NCBI RefSeq assembly: GCF_000321225.1
Contig: NW_004450563.1
Coordinates: 502,439 to 566,438 of the forward strand
Reading direction: 5' to 3'
Source of the DNA: Odobenus rosmarus divergens
Lineage: Eukaryota > Chordata > Mammalia > Carnivora > Odobenidae
Length of the DNA: 64,000 bases
Shown: positions 12,183-24,921 of the stretch, piece by piece
Layout: each line of letters starts with the position of its first letter
Numbering within the stretch: the stretch's first letter is position 1
Translations under genes and position numbers: made by a program
Notes under the pieces: model-generated
The model's database searches: none
What the model was told of the DNA's origin: nothing
The model's input: only the letters and a program-made list of their open reading frames with translations

Positions 12183-13540
12183 AAGGTTTAGTTAGTAGCC
12201 AGATGAGAAGATAGATGTGATAACATTAAGAAGATTTGTAATGGATGTTACCAGTAAGAGAAAGAAGTGTTGATTGCCATTTGGAATACACGTATTTCTT
12301 AGCTTTCTAAGGCATCTGGCCCAAATTTTGGCTATTGTATATCTTTATACCAAGACTTAAAAGCAAACTGAGAATAAAAATTATCTTGTTTATCTCTTTA
12401 CTAAATTTTATAGGCTTAGATGGTATTCCTGAATTTATTAGATATATAGGATTCAAACATTTAAACATTAACATTAAACATTTAAAACACCATCTTTAGA
12501 TGCTAACCTACAGAAAACTTTTTGAAACGTTATTTTTGACTTCAAGCCAGATTATAGGAAGTTTCCACTGAGGCACCACCAACCAGATGGTAGTATAAAG
12601 AATAACTAAGTTTTGCATCAGGGAACTTCCACATAAAGAATAATGCACAACCAAAATAAACATCAAATGGTTATTATATAACACTCTGTTCTTTTGCAAC
12701 ACTAACAAATGAGTTGTGAAACTAAAAATGGAAACAGTTCTACATTTGCTTTGGTGTCCTGATTAAAGTGTTGTCAGATGTGTGAAGCCATAGTTTCTGT
12801 GAGGACCAAAATAATCTTGCACCTTTTCTCTCTGCACTTGATAGGGAAACTCACACATTGACATTTTAGCATGGTAGCTCAGTGGTGAGATTTGCAGGCG
12901 ATGTGAGATATCAGAAAACTTAATTATTTAGATGATTGATTCCTGGTGTGCTTTCCATTACACTGAACTGCCTCTTCTCGTTGCAAGCATATTAGTTGTT
13001 TATACCCACAATACATTCAAAATGAATGTTTCAAATAACCTTCTCTACTGATGGCATTAAAACAAGTACTACAACAACAACAAAAGTTTCCTCTTCATCT
13101 TTTCTTTTGCTATTTTTTGTGAGTTTTCTCTCAAATCTCAGTATCAGCATTGGTTAATATAGGACACATTAATAGGGACAGATTAATGTTTATCTCAAGT
13201 CATAGTTGCATTTTATTTTATACAAATATATGATATTTTCAGAGTCAAATTATAAATAATATTAACAGTTTGGAGAATAACTCTACTTAAGGATGACTTA
13301 TTTTTTCATCCATTCCCATTCAATTTACTCTGCTACATGCTCTGATATATTTGTTGTCCAAAAAATTCCCCAAAGTGAATTACATAATAGAGGGAATTAA
13401 ATAAAACTTTTCACTGAAAACGCCCAGTTTTTACTTCAGTATTTTTATTATCGAGAATTAAGAAGGGCTTGTCATCGGCCCTTATAAGTCTCGTTCTGAC
13501 TTTATATTGTGTAGGAACTTTTATTAAAAACTCAAAACCT
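12183..13540. other. Intergenic DNA, no gene seen
   Basis: No coding frame or identifiable repeat was recognised. A short CAACAA run lies near 13070-13084. Confidence 0.5.
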
Positions 13541-13755
13541 GGGGTATCTGGGTGGCTCAGTCAGTTAAGCATCTGACTCTCAATTTTGGCTCAGGTCATG
13601 ATCTCAGGGTCAAGAGATCAAGCCCTGAGTAGGGCTCTGTGCTGGCCGTAGAGCCTACTTAAGATTCTCTCTCTCCCTCTCCCTCTGCCCCATCCCCCTG
13701 CTTGCAAGCTCCCTCTCTCTCCCTCTCTCTCTCTTTCTCTAAAAACAAAACAAAA
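13541..13755 (+). mobile_element. SINEC, older CT-rich variant
   Basis: A sense copy with head 'ggggtatctgggtggctcag', a long CT-rich stretch at 13660-13740, and a degenerate A-rich tail (aaaacaaaacaaaac). Target-site duplication is not clear. Confidence 0.92.
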
Positions 13756-14369
13756 CAATATTGAAACCTAAAGTTATTTCTGACATACCAATATGTGACA
13801 ATGGTTACAATGCAAATTTCTTTACCAAATGATTACTGACTGTGAAACAACCATCCAGAACCCTCAACACATTTAACCCTGTGTGGTATTTTTAGGAGTC
13901 CTGAATGTGTCTTCAACAGCATCCAAAGAAAGCCATTTTAGAAGATGACTTCCACATAGGATACCATCTCTTGATCTCTATGTCTCTCTTTCCCAATTAC
14001 AGTACAGGGTAAAACACCTGTAAACATTCCTTTCCCACAAGGTTACTGATAACCCATCACAGAGACTTCTACTTATAAGATAAAGTGTTCACATTTCTAT
14101 GCACTTTATGGGAAGAGTATGTAAAAAAAGAGAGAAAAACTGCTACCTGGATGAAAGGAGGTAATATGATGTAACTATTTGTGGTCAGATACACGGACTT
14201 AGATTTTTAGCTCTGTTATCCTCTAGCCACGTGGCATTAATATGTCCTTTATTTTAAAATATGGGAATCACTCCCTACTGATATAAGGTTGTGTGAGCAT
14301 GATAAGAAATAACACACCGTCTTAGTCAAGGGCCCAGAACAATAGATGTTTATGTGTCCATCTTGAAAA
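13756..14369. other. Intergenic DNA, no gene seen
   Basis: No identifiable gene or repeat was seen. Confidence 0.45.
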
Positions 14370-14950
14370 CACTTGTAACTATGGAAGTAGATGAAATTTC
14401 ACAAGAAAAATATATAAAAGGGGTAAAAGAGGCTTAGGGGAGATCTTTGGGGGACATGTGACCAGGAGGATGGAAGTCAATGAGGATACTGAGAAAGAAC
14501 AATACAAGAGGTAGAAAAAGAATCAGAAGAGAAATATATTTTATAGATCAAGTATTTAAAAAATCAAAAAAAAGCAAATTGTGTAATTTTTCATGCAAAG
14601 ACAAAAATGGCAGGGAGCAAGAGGTCACTGGATTTGGGGATTAGGTAACTTATCATTTATTAAACATTTTAGCAGAATGAAGGGAACAAGAAAAAGGTGG
14701 TAAGAGATGATACTGGAAAAGAGAAGACTGAGGAAAAGTAGAGACTGTATAAAGAATATAAAAACTGAAAAGTTCCATATTAAAATGGAAGACAGGAAAA
14801 GAGGGAAATATTTATAGAGCATGTACTTTTATATGTACTGCTACAGATGTAGGCCCTGGGGATGCAGCAGAGTAAACAAGCAAACAAAAATGAGCCACAA
14901 TTCCTGACTTACTGTGAATTTTAAAAGAATTCAAGGAGAAATAAAGGAGT
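14370..14950 (+). repeat. Ancient interspersed repeat remnant, family uncertain
   Basis: 14400-14660 resembles the same kind of old mammalian repeat as 1865-2750 ('gacatgtgaccaggaggatg', 'ggtcactggatttgggga'). 14810-14910 carries its 'gccctggggatgcagcagag' motif. The order of the two parts suggests two fragments rather than one element. Confidence 0.35.
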
Positions 14951-15761
14951 AGGTGTAACAAGAAGAGGTATTAACCTTGGACCCAAGGACAGAGTCTTCT
15001 GAATTTAAAGCAAATGTAACAAATGTAAGGGTGAATAAAAGCAGAGTTGAAGGTGGGAAGAGATGAAACCTGAGGGAAATCATACATATTATTCTCGTTT
15101 TCTCTAGATGTGGACACCAGATTTTTACTGACATGTAAGGGCTAGCTTTGAAAAAGGAATAAAGCTTGAAACTGCTATGACTAAAATGCTCAAAAGAAAA
15201 GAAAAAGATGTCTTCTCAATTAGATTTTTCTGCAAGCTATTGGTGATAGGTAAGCTACTGAATCAGTGCAACTTTAGGACTCCCAGTAAAGGCTTCAACT
15301 GGATTTTATCCCCACCTCTCCTACTCCCTGAAAGCTGTTAATTTGGAAGGAGATGAGAAATAGAAAACATATTTGGCAATAAACTGGCAAAAACCATGAT
15401 TTTTGGTTCACTTGGGTGAGGAGATGAGAAATTGATGATACATTCTTTTATGTTTTATTTGGTGCTTGCTTTAGATATTTTAAATAATTGAATGTTGCTC
15501 CTTAAAGTCAGGAGATACCCAGAAAATGCAATCATAAAAACTAAAAATGCAGAAGTGTTTCCATAGTTTATCTACCTTTGAAAATGTTGTTTATCCAACT
15601 GAGATAATAAGCTTCTGGCTCATAAGAGTATATATTATCCGAACTAAATGCTTCGGCAACTGAGCTGTTCTCTGAATCCTATCTATACCTTTTGAGAAGC
15701 CTGCCTTTTTCCATGGGTGAAATGGGTTGTATGCATCCCAGAGTACCATCACTATTTACCT
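14951..15761. other. Intergenic DNA, no gene seen
   Basis: No gene, RNA gene or certain repeat was seen. The sequence is moderately purine-rich up to about 15180. Confidence 0.45.
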
Positions 15762-15778
15762 GAAATGTGTAGTATTTT

Positions 15779-15970
15779 TTTTAAGATTTTATTTATTTAT
15801 TTGACAGAGAGAGACACAGCGAGAGAGGGAACACAAGCAGCGGGAGTGGGAGAGGGAGAAGCAGGCTTCCCGCCGAACAGGGAGCCCGACTCGGGGCTCG
15901 ATCCCAGGACCCTGTGATCATGACCTGAGCCGAAGGCAGACACTTAATGACTGAGGCACCCAGGTGCCCC
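15779..15970 (-). mobile_element. SINEC, young copy
   Basis: A very well-conserved antisense copy. A perfect 17-bp target-site duplication, gaaatgtgtagtatttt, is at 15762-15778 and 15972-15988. Confidence 0.96.
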
Positions 15971-15988
15971 AGAAATGTGTAGTATTTT

Positions 15989-17693
15989 AATAAAACTAAA
16001 TCTTGCACTGTGATGCTAAATCTCTCTCTTTAACATGAAATTCTGCTTTATTCAAAATGGTTTTGGAAACTATAACATAATATCTAAGATTTGATTTAAA
16101 CCTCTATTACAAATAGAATTTTTCTTGTACCATAATCTTTATACAATTAATCATAACTGAAATCTCTGTATTGTATAATGCCCTTGAGGCCAGTATTGTT
16201 TTGCTACTTTCTTATAATCCCTCTAGAAAAATCTGTATAATAAAAACCCATTTGTCCTCATAATAAAAAGTATTTTAAGATAGAGCAAATAATTAGAATC
16301 TGTGCAATAATTCAACAAAGTAGTATAAAAAAGTTATACTGCATTATTTCTGTAGCAATTGGGTTATATTACTCTGAAACATCTGATGAGGAAGGGAAAT
16401 GCATCTAATTTTAGTCAACATTTAAAAGCTATAAATAAAACTAACTACAAAATCTTCTAAATATGCACAATGTGAATGTACTTAATGCCACTGAATTGTA
16501 TTATTAAAAATGATTAAAATAGTAAATATGTATATATACATATTTGCATAATAAAAAATCTTTTAAACACAAGAACACTATAAATATATGTTTAATTTAT
16601 ATTGATTTGTAGAGATGTACCAGATGTTGTTGACAAGGTAAACTGAGCACTGTTACAGTATCTAAGATCTTTTAAATGTAGTGCTATTAATTATATATTA
16701 TTATTTGGCCTCTACTATTCTAAAGAAACATTGTGCCCTTGTCCTAAGAATAGTCTTGTTACCTATATTGAATTAAAGTATCACATTCAAGCTACACGCA
16801 ATAAAAAATTATGATGAGCATAAATGTTGATGTCATAAACGGTCCAACAAATTTATTCAGAAATGTTTTTGATAAATATAATGATATAAAGCATATAATA
16901 TCATGTGGTCATCATTTAATTTAAGAAACATAAAACAGAGTAAGAAAAAGATGAGAAGTTAATTTCAAATTGATACATAAATCTATGTACATTTGTGCTT
17001 AATGAAAATAAATGATTTAATGCTTATTATGTACAATAAATATATAAGAAATAAAAAATGTGAGGTCATATCTGTGAAGTATCAGGACATGATAAAATAT
17101 AGATCTAGCATAGTCCTTTCTGAATAAGCATTTTTTTTATAAATGTTATATGTTGACATTTATATGACATATATAGGTCAATAATGACATACCTAGCATA
17201 TATGTTTTATTTTTAATAGTACATTTATGAATTTTACAAATACATAATACATTTTAAATTTTTGGCTGAGATGGGAAATTAAGCTTAAGTATTGGTATAT
17301 CTAAACTTTTCAAACACATAGTACATACATAATATACTGAATGGATGAATGAAGAATAGACATATTCAGGTTGATTTTTAAGTGTAAGAATATTAAAATA
17401 TTACCTTATAAACTAAATTCTTCATACTAATTTTAAAAGCAGGAGGCTTTATTTTATCTTTGTACTGTAGAAGAATTTTTTTTTAACTGGCTATATTTCA
17501 CTTTTCCATTAAAGCACATATTCAAGGCAAAATTTAACTTTGTAAAATAACTTTACAAACTGTAAAAAAAATACCTGAATACTTATAAACAGACAAACAA
17601 AAACTCTGATAAGAGGAGTAGTGGAATCATACAAAAAAGAGTTTCTCCTGTATCTGTGAAGTGTGATTTAAGGGCAAGGATATATTAGCACAC
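15989..17693. other. Very AT-rich intergenic DNA
   Basis: A long block of AT-rich sequence without an identifiable gene or repeat. Self-complementary TA stretches occur near 16528-16545 (atatgtatatatacatat). Confidence 0.5.
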
Positions 17694-17757
17694 GTGTCTG
17701 AGGGCACGCATGCACATGCACATGCACGTGCGGGGGTGTGTGCGTGTGTGTGTGTTC
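17694..17757 (+). repeat. Alternating CA/TG and GT tract
   Basis: Alternating purine-pyrimidine sequence (gcatgcacatgcacatgcac followed by tgcgtgtgtgtgtgt). It is of the type that can adopt a Z-form helix and is likely length-variable. Confidence 0.8.
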
Positions 17758-18010
17758 TGACAGATTCAAGGATTACAGAGTATCAGAATCACAGATCACT
17801 CTCCCCATGCAGTGCAGCTGAGAATGCGGTGTGCTCCAGGCACCAGGCATTCTCTTGCTGCAGGACTGGGTCTGTGCGTGGACAGCTTAATGTGGCTTCT
17901 CCACCAGGACGTGTGGCTTATGGGAAGGTAGGACTCAGGAGGTGGAGACGTGCTCAGCAGTGTCCTACCCGCCTTTTCTCTAGTCCTAAATTTAATGAAG
18001 GATTGTAAAA
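17758..18010. other. Locally GC- and CpG-richer single-copy patch
   Basis: Against an AT-rich surrounding, this stretch carries several CpG dinucleotides and no recognised repeat. A pyrimidine tract with an AG (ttttctctag, 17975-17984) and GGTAGG (17926-17931) resemble splice sites, but no gene model can be built. A 104-codon frame across it lacks known motifs. Confidence 0.4.
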
Positions 18011-18227
18011 TTTGTACCTTTGGAGCAGGACTTTTCTGATTGGGGTAAACTAGAGCTTTTAAATGCAAAAGACTTTGAAATTATTATTTTTAAAATTAGT
18101 TGTATTGTGTAGGCTTCTATGGAGCTTAATAAATATTGGGATAGCCAGTCTCCTGCTGGGCTTCAATAAGTCATGGTAAATATGTATCTCATCTCCCTTT
18201 AGGTCTCAGAAAGTGAACAACTTAACC

Positions 18228-18268
18228 AAATATACACACACACATCCACACACACACACACACACACA
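18228..18268 (+). repeat. (CA)n microsatellite
   Basis: A CA run with one interruption (tccaca near 18245). Confidence 0.9.
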
Positions 18269-18549
18269 ACAAATCTGTTCATCCATTATATAAACATTTA
18301 TTTTCTTCTCAATTTTTATCTTTTTCATGTGTCCTACATTAAATTTCCTACATCTTTTTTCAAATATCAAAATGTTTGGAAGCTGAGGAAATAAGGGCAA
18401 GATTAGGAAAGTAGTGGCACTGAATAAGAAGCATTTAAAAGGATTTACATGGCTTTTATATTTCCAGTGCAAATCATATATTTTATATTACTTGTTGAAT
18501 TAAATGCATTGTTCAATAAAATAGTAATTTCTTCCCCATTTTTCATTCA

Positions 18550-19590
18550 ACTTATTTTTATGTTTATTTTTTTCATTTTTAAAAAGGTTGTGGCAAGAAT
18601 CAGTTAATATGAGATTACCCACCTAACAATGGTTAAGTATACAATACAGTATTATTAAGTATAGGCACAATGTACAGATCTCTGGAACTTAATCATCTTG
18701 TATAATTGAAACCTAAGACCCATTTAACAGCAACCCACATTTCACCCTCCTCCCAGCCTTTAGCAACTACCATTCTACTTTTTGCCTTTATCAGTTTAAC
18801 TATTTTAGATTCCTCTTAAATAAAAGTGGAATCATGAAGTATTCATTCTTCTGTGACTGGTTCATTTCACTAAGCATAATATCCCCAGGTTCAGGTTCTT
18901 CCATTTTGTCACATATGGTAATATTTACTTCATTTTTAAGAATAAACAGCCTTTCATTGTTTATATATTTTGCATTTCCTTTATCCACCCAACTGCTGAT
19001 GGGCATTTAGTTCTTTCCATATCTTGGCTATTATGAAAAATGCCTCAATGAAAATGGGACTGCAAATGTCTCTTTAAAATCCTAATTTCAACTCTTTTGG
19101 ATAAATACCCAGAAGTGAAGTGGGATTGCAGATCACATGGTAACTCTATTTTTAATTTGTTAAGGACCCCCCATACTGTTTTCCGTAGTGACTGTACCAT
19201 TTTATATTCCCACTGACAGTATAGGAGGGTTCCGGTTTCTCCACATCCTCACCAACACTTGTTATCTCTTGCTTTTTTTGATAATACTATCCTAATAGTT
19301 ATAAGGTGATATCTCATTACAGTTTTAATTTGAATTTACCTAATTATTAATGATGTTGAATATCTTTTCATACATCTGTAGACCTGAAAGTATAAAACTC
19401 CTAAAAGAAAACATAGGATAAAAACTTTATGATGTTGCTCTTGGCAATGATTTCTTGGCTGTGACACAAAAAATCAGAGGTAACAAAAGCAAACAAAACA
19501 AAACACCCTCAATTAAAAAATGGGCAAAGGACTTGAACTGACTCTTCTACAGAGAAAATATGCAAATGGCCAACAAGTATGTTAAGCTTA
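18550..19590 (-). mobile_element. 5'-inverted (twin-primed) L1
   Basis: 18550-19384 is antisense L1: tail and 3'UTR, then the ORF2 C-terminal region ('ggataaatacccagaagtg', 'tctccacatcctcaccaac', ending near 'gttgaatatcttttcata'). 19385-19590 is sense L1 ORF2 sequence ('aaaactcctaaaagaaaaca', 'ttggcaatgatttcttggct', 'gcaaatggccaacaagtat'). In an intact L1 the end of the sense piece directly precedes the start of the antisense piece. This head-to-head layout is the signature of an L1 5' inversion by twin priming. Candidate flanking repeats are 'cttattttta' (18551) and 'cttatttta' (19588). Confidence 0.78.
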
Positions 19591-19619
19591 TTTTAGGAGT
19601 AGTTTAAACCCATATGCTG

Positions 19620-19700
19620 TTGTCTCTCTTTCTCTTCCTCTCTTTGTCTGTGAGTGTGTGTGTATACACACACACATATTGCACACACACATATGGCAAG
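19620..19700 (+). repeat. Compound GT/CA microsatellite
   Basis: A (GT)n tract is followed at once by (AC)n (gtgtgtgtatacacacacac), giving a near-perfect palindrome, and then by more CACA units. Confidence 0.85.
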
Positions 19701-20800
19701 GAGATCCTCACCTCTTCTACTTAACATTGCACTGGATATACGAACTACAACAATAGAAAAGAAAAAGAAGTAGAAGACATACATACAGATTTGATGGGAA
19801 AAAAATAAAACCATCCTTATCCAGAGATGACACAATTATCTGTGTAGAAAATCCTAAAGAAAACAAAACAAAAACAAAACCTTCAGAACTAATAAATAAG
19901 TTATTAATTACTGATAATTGCAGGATACAAGGTTAATATGTGGAAAACTACAAAACACTGATGAAAGAAATTTAAAAATATATAGAAATAAGTAGGGATA
20001 CGTACTGCACATATAAATTGGAAGACTCCATATTGTCAAGATGTCAATTATCTCAAATTTAGTCTATATATTCAACACAATATCAGTCAAAATTGCAAGA
20101 AGTTTTTGTTAATATCAACAAGCTAATTCTAACATTTGTATGGAAAGGAAAAAGTATTAAATAGCCAAACCATCTTTTAATAAAAAGTCAGAGGAATCAT
20201 ATTACCCAATTTGAAGACTCACTATAAAACTACAGTACTCAAAACAATACGGTATTAAAATTAGACATAATAGTTACACCAGACAGCCCAGAAAGACACA
20301 AACGTAGTCAACTAATTTTTGACATGTTGGGAATTTATCCAATGTAAAAAGATTATCTTTTCTTAATATATGGTGCTGCTGGAATAGTTGGGCATTCATA
20401 TGCAAAAAAATAAAAAAATAAAATGAATAAAAGAGAAAGGAAGAGAATAGATTAAAGTAAGATAAAACAAAATTAAAGGCAAGTGGGATACATATCTCAT
20501 ACCTTCCATAAAAATGAACTCAAAATAAGAAATAGACCTCAATGTTGATTCTAAAATTATAAAACTTCTAGGGGAAAACACAGGAGAAAATCTTCATGAT
20601 CTTTATTGTAGCAAGCTTTTAGATGCAACACCAAAAGCATAACCCATGATGAAGAAAAATGAAAAATCGAACTTTATAAAAATTAAAAACATCTCCTCTG
20701 TGAAACATACCCTAAGGAATGAGAAGACGTACCAAAGACTGAGAGAAAATACTTTAGTAGTAATATACATGTATGCCATAACCTCACTGGAGGGGGCATA
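19690..20800 (+). mobile_element. L1 ORF2 middle fragment
   Basis: Sense L1 ORF2 from the late reverse-transcriptase region onward, in the usual order: 'caaggagatcctcacctct', 'ttggaagactccatattgtc', 'ctacagtactcaaaacaat', 'agcaagcttttagatgcaac' and 'aactttataaaaattaaaaa'. Multiple stops and indels are present. There is no 3'UTR. Its 3' end covers the same ORF2 segment as 19385-19590, so it is a separate insertion. Confidence 0.82.
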
Positions 20801-21331
20801 AAGAAAAAAGAGCTGATGTATAACTTTGGAAAACATTGTTTTGACTGGAAATCATAACGGTATATAACTTATTACTGCTCTATAATCTACCTAACTTAAT
20901 TAATAGCCTCAGTGCCATTTCTGGAAATAAGAACTTCCCTTTCCCAATACATCATTACATTAAGCATATTAAGAGCATAATTAGTGATTTAACGACTAGC
21001 ATATAGCCATGTTTTGACAGAAAGATGGTCCCATAATATATATCTGTAGTTCTCCATCTCATCTCTATTTAGCTATCACCTATCTATCTGCTTGTACTTG
21101 TATCATTCATCGGTAGTAGCCATTATAAATGGTAACACTCAATTTAATTAAAAGTTCAAAGAAATATTTTCTTTCCAAAAACTTTGAAACTCACGGCCTT
21201 CCTAGATATTTTACTTGGGGATAATTTTTAATTAAAATAAGCATGACCAAGTACATACTTCTGATTAAAAGTATGTTTAAGGTTTAATTAATAAAACAGC
21301 TCTAAATTAAAAAACAACTCTAAAACTCAGA
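20801..21331. other. AT-rich intergenic DNA, no gene seen
   Basis: Nothing was recognised in this stretch. Confidence 0.45.
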
Positions 21332-21346
21332 AAGTTTTCAGTTTTT

Positions 21347-21544
21347 TATTTTATTTTTTTTTTAAAGATTTTATTTATTTATTTGAGGGAGAGAGAGATA
21401 GCGAGAAAGAGCATAAGCAGGGAGGTGAGGGAGAAGCAGGCTCCCCATGAGCAGGGAGCCCAACGAGGGGCTCAATCCCAGGACCCTGGGATCATGACCT
21501 GAGCCAAAGGCAGACGCTTAACGACTGAGCCAGCCAGGTGCCCC
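21347..21544 (-). mobile_element. SINEC
   Basis: An antisense copy with a perfect 15-bp target-site duplication, aagttttcagttttt, at 21332-21346 and 21545-21559. Confidence 0.95.
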
Positions 21545-21559
21545 AAGTTTTCAGTTTTT

Positions 21560-23394
21560 TCAATAATAAGTTATAAAATTTCAACAATCTTCTTAAAACA
21601 TGGGCTGTGAGTGTCAACTCTGGATATCTAAATTATATATTTAAATAAAATACTTGCTATTTATCAATGTAGCCTATAAGGTGAGAAATTTAACTGTGTA
21701 CCTACATATGTAATATTTTCAGAGTGCTAGTATTATTTAATATTAAATATTTAAAAATATTTTTCTCTCATGCAGAAAGCTAAAATGGAATACATCTCTT
21801 TGATGTATTAACTTTTATATAATTGAGATAGTGAAAAAATTAAAATAATCATATTATTGTTATTTGTTTCAGAAACTATTCTCTTTTTTCAAGGTGAAGC
21901 TCTAATTTGTGCTTTAGATCTTCCCTCCTTTTGCTTAAAGGATAGGCTTAAATTTCTTTTTAAAATATTTCTACAAATAAGTAGAAAAAACATTCATTAA
22001 TCGGATTTATATATTTTTTGGGGGGAGGGAATATGCATTTTTTCCTAGCATTTCAAATTGTTACTATAACTTTAATACACATTTTGAAAAAAGATCAGTT
22101 TCATTTATATGCAAAATAGGACAGCATTTCTCCTGTCTTTTGCCAATCAGTGTTTTTTCCACTCAAGCAAACCTGTATTTATTCTGTAAGAAAATATCTA
22201 TTCATGTGAAAAAAATCTAGCTCTTCCAATTTTCATTTAATTTGCACTGGTAACTTGGAGTTATTCTGAAATCTATTTTTCTTCCTCACTAAAAATGTCA
22301 TTTTTCTTCATGCTGTTTGAGTTATAAGTAACTTTAGAAGCATGACGTACACAGACCCAGAAGGTGAAAAAAAAGTATTTCTTTTGTATATAAATTTATG
22401 TTCAGAAGTAAAAGGCAATATCAGCAAAGCAAAAGGATAAGCCTTGATAGGGAAAAAAGAAATGGAAAGAAGTGGAAGGGAAGAATATTCCTAAATGCTC
22501 CATTAAAAGAGAAACTAAGGATTATTTGAAGCCTGAAATTCTAATCTAGGTTCAGTTTTCTTGAAGCGTTTCACATTTCTGATTCACTGTGAGAGAACAA
22601 GCAAAATAATATTAAACTCCAAGCTGGAAGTCATAATATACAATATTAGTATATCGAATATACTCATTCAAAAGTGCATTAGTAGTTACACTGCTCAGTA
22701 AAACCTGGCATATTTCTGCACTAATCACTGAGAGTCGGGGGTAATGGTGAATAAAACTTCATTATCTTCTGCTTTTATTTGAAATCAAATTCTTAGTGGG
22801 AAGTTGTTAAAAAAGAAAACACCTGAAAATATTTGTTTTATAATTATGCTTCTATTCACATTCATGTTTTACTTACATAAGATTTATAACTACAAGGTTA
22901 TATTAACTTTGGACAATAAATATGCACTATGAGTTTTTCTGCTCTGCAGTAGCAAAAACTAGAGTCAGAGAGAAAGGTGGAAGAAAGTAAGGAGATGGGG
23001 GGAGGGGAGGAGAGGGAGAATCCAAAGATAAAAAATATCAAAATTTTTATATATAAAACATTACTTAGTCATTCTGAATATGCATTACATTCAACACATG
23101 TTTATTGAAAATCTTACCGTGAAAGTGTTATTCTGTGAAAAATCAAGTCTCTGCACCCCCACTCCCACCCCCACTTTCCCAGTTCCCTTCCCCAGCACAC
23201 AGATTGAGATACAAATTCAAACAACAATGTGGTAGCTAATTTAGGTCTCCTTTAATGTCTGGGGCATGAGGACACAGTGTCAAAATAATTTTCTGCATTT
23301 AAAAATAATATATTAAAAAGTTATTTTTGGTTATATTCTGAACAATTGGTTGAATTAGTAAATCTTTTCACTTTTTAAGGAATCTGGGGATTAT
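21560..23394. other. Intergenic DNA, no gene seen
   Basis: AT-rich and apparently single-copy. A G-rich tract (gatggggggaggggaggag) lies near 22994-23012 and a C-rich one (cacccccactcccaccccca) near 23155-23174. No coding frame of note was seen. Confidence 0.5.
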
Positions 23395-24246
23395 TTTATT
23401 CATGTCTATTATGCATTTTTTAAATTATGGTAAAATATACATAGCATAAAATTTACATTTTTAACTGTTTTCAAGTGTACAGTTCATTAGAATCAAGTAC
23501 ATTCATACTATTGTGCAACCAATCTCTGTAACTCTTAACATCTTGCAAAACAGCTCTGTAACCATCAATTACATAATAACAGCCCATTTCTCCCTCCTCC
23601 CAGCCCCTGGCAACCACCACTCTACTTTCTGTCTCTATAAATTTGACAACTTTAGGCACCTCATTACAGTATTGGTCCTTTTGTGACTGATGTATTTAGC
23701 TTAGCCTAATATCCTGAACGTTCATCCATGTTGTAGCACATGCCTGGTTTTCCTTCCTTTTTAAGGCTAAATAATACTGTACTCTATACATATTTCACTT
23801 TTTGTTTGTCTATTTATCTATTGATAGATACTTGGATTGCTTCCACCTTTTGGTTTCTCATTATAATGCAATGAACATGGGTGTACACATATCTGTTCAA
23901 GTCCCTACTTTCAGTTCTTCTCCCAAAAGTGGAACTGCTGGATCTTTAGATAATTTACATTTATTTTTTTTTGGAACTGCCATTTTGCTTTCCATAGTAA
24001 TTGCACCATTTTCCATTTCCACCAGCAGTGCACAAGGGTTCCAATCTTTCTATATCCTTGCCCACAGTTGTTACTTTCTAATTTTTTAATAATAGCTATC
24101 CTAATGGGTATGAAGTGATATGCCATTGTGGTTTTGGTTTGTATTTCCCTAATGATTAAGTGATGTTAAACATTTGTCATGTCTTTACTGCTTATTTGTA
24201 TATTTTCTTTGAAGAAAGTTCTATTCAAGACTTTTTCCATTTTTTA

Positions 24247-24393
24247 TTATTTATTTATTTATTTAATTTTATAAAGTAGGCTTCACACCCAGTGTGGAGC
24301 CCAATGTAGGGCTTGAAATCATGATCCTGAGGTCAAGACCTGAAATGAGATCAAGTGTCAGATGTTTAACTAACTAAGACACCCAGGCGCCCC
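24247..24393 (-). mobile_element. SINEC, older short variant nested in L1
   Basis: An antisense SINE of a diverged subtype ('gtaggcttcacacccagtgt' to 'acacccaggcgcc'). The interrupted L1 sequence is repeated on both sides, aagac..ttccatttttt, with small differences. Confidence 0.88.
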
Positions 24394-24739
24394 AAGACCT
24401 ATTCCATTTTTTAAACCAAATTGTTTTGTTGTTGTTGAGTTATAGGAGTTCTTTATATATTCTGGATATCAACTCCTTATCAGAAATGTGATTTGGAAAT
24501 ATTTTCTCCTACTTTATGTGTTGCCGTTTCACTCTGCTGATCATGTCCTTTGACGCACAAAATATTTTAATTTTGATATAGTCCAATTTTTTCTTTTTTC
24601 TTTTACTGTCTGGGCTTTTGGTATCATACTCAGAAAATCATTATCAAATCTAAATCCAATGTCATGAAGCTCTTCTCCTATGTTTTCTTCTAAGAGTTTT
24701 ACAGTTTTAGTTCTTATGTTTAGGTCTATGATCCATTTT

Positions 24740-24921
24740 TTTTAAAAGATTTTATTTATTTATTTGAGACAGAGAGAGAGCACATGAGAGGGGGGAGGGT
24801 CAGAGGGAGAAGCAGACTCCCTGCCGAGCAGGGAGCCCAATGTGGGACTCCATCCAGGGACTCCAGGATCATGACCTGAGCCGAAGGCAGTTGCTTAACC
24901 AACTGAGCCACCCAGGCGCCT
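24740..24921 (-). mobile_element. SINEC nested in L1
   Basis: An antisense copy with a perfect 17-bp duplication of the L1 target, ggtctatgatccatttt (24723-24739 and 24922-24938). It clearly post-dates the L1. Confidence 0.96.

Noticed and set aside
17694..18008. 104-codon frame over the CpG-containing patch
   Set aside because: It starts in the alternating CA/GT tract (HAHAHARAG), shows no known domain and has no supporting splice structure.
22990..23015. G-rich tract as a strong G-quadruplex
   Set aside because: Only three runs of three or more guanines are clearly separated, so a canonical four-tract motif is not met.
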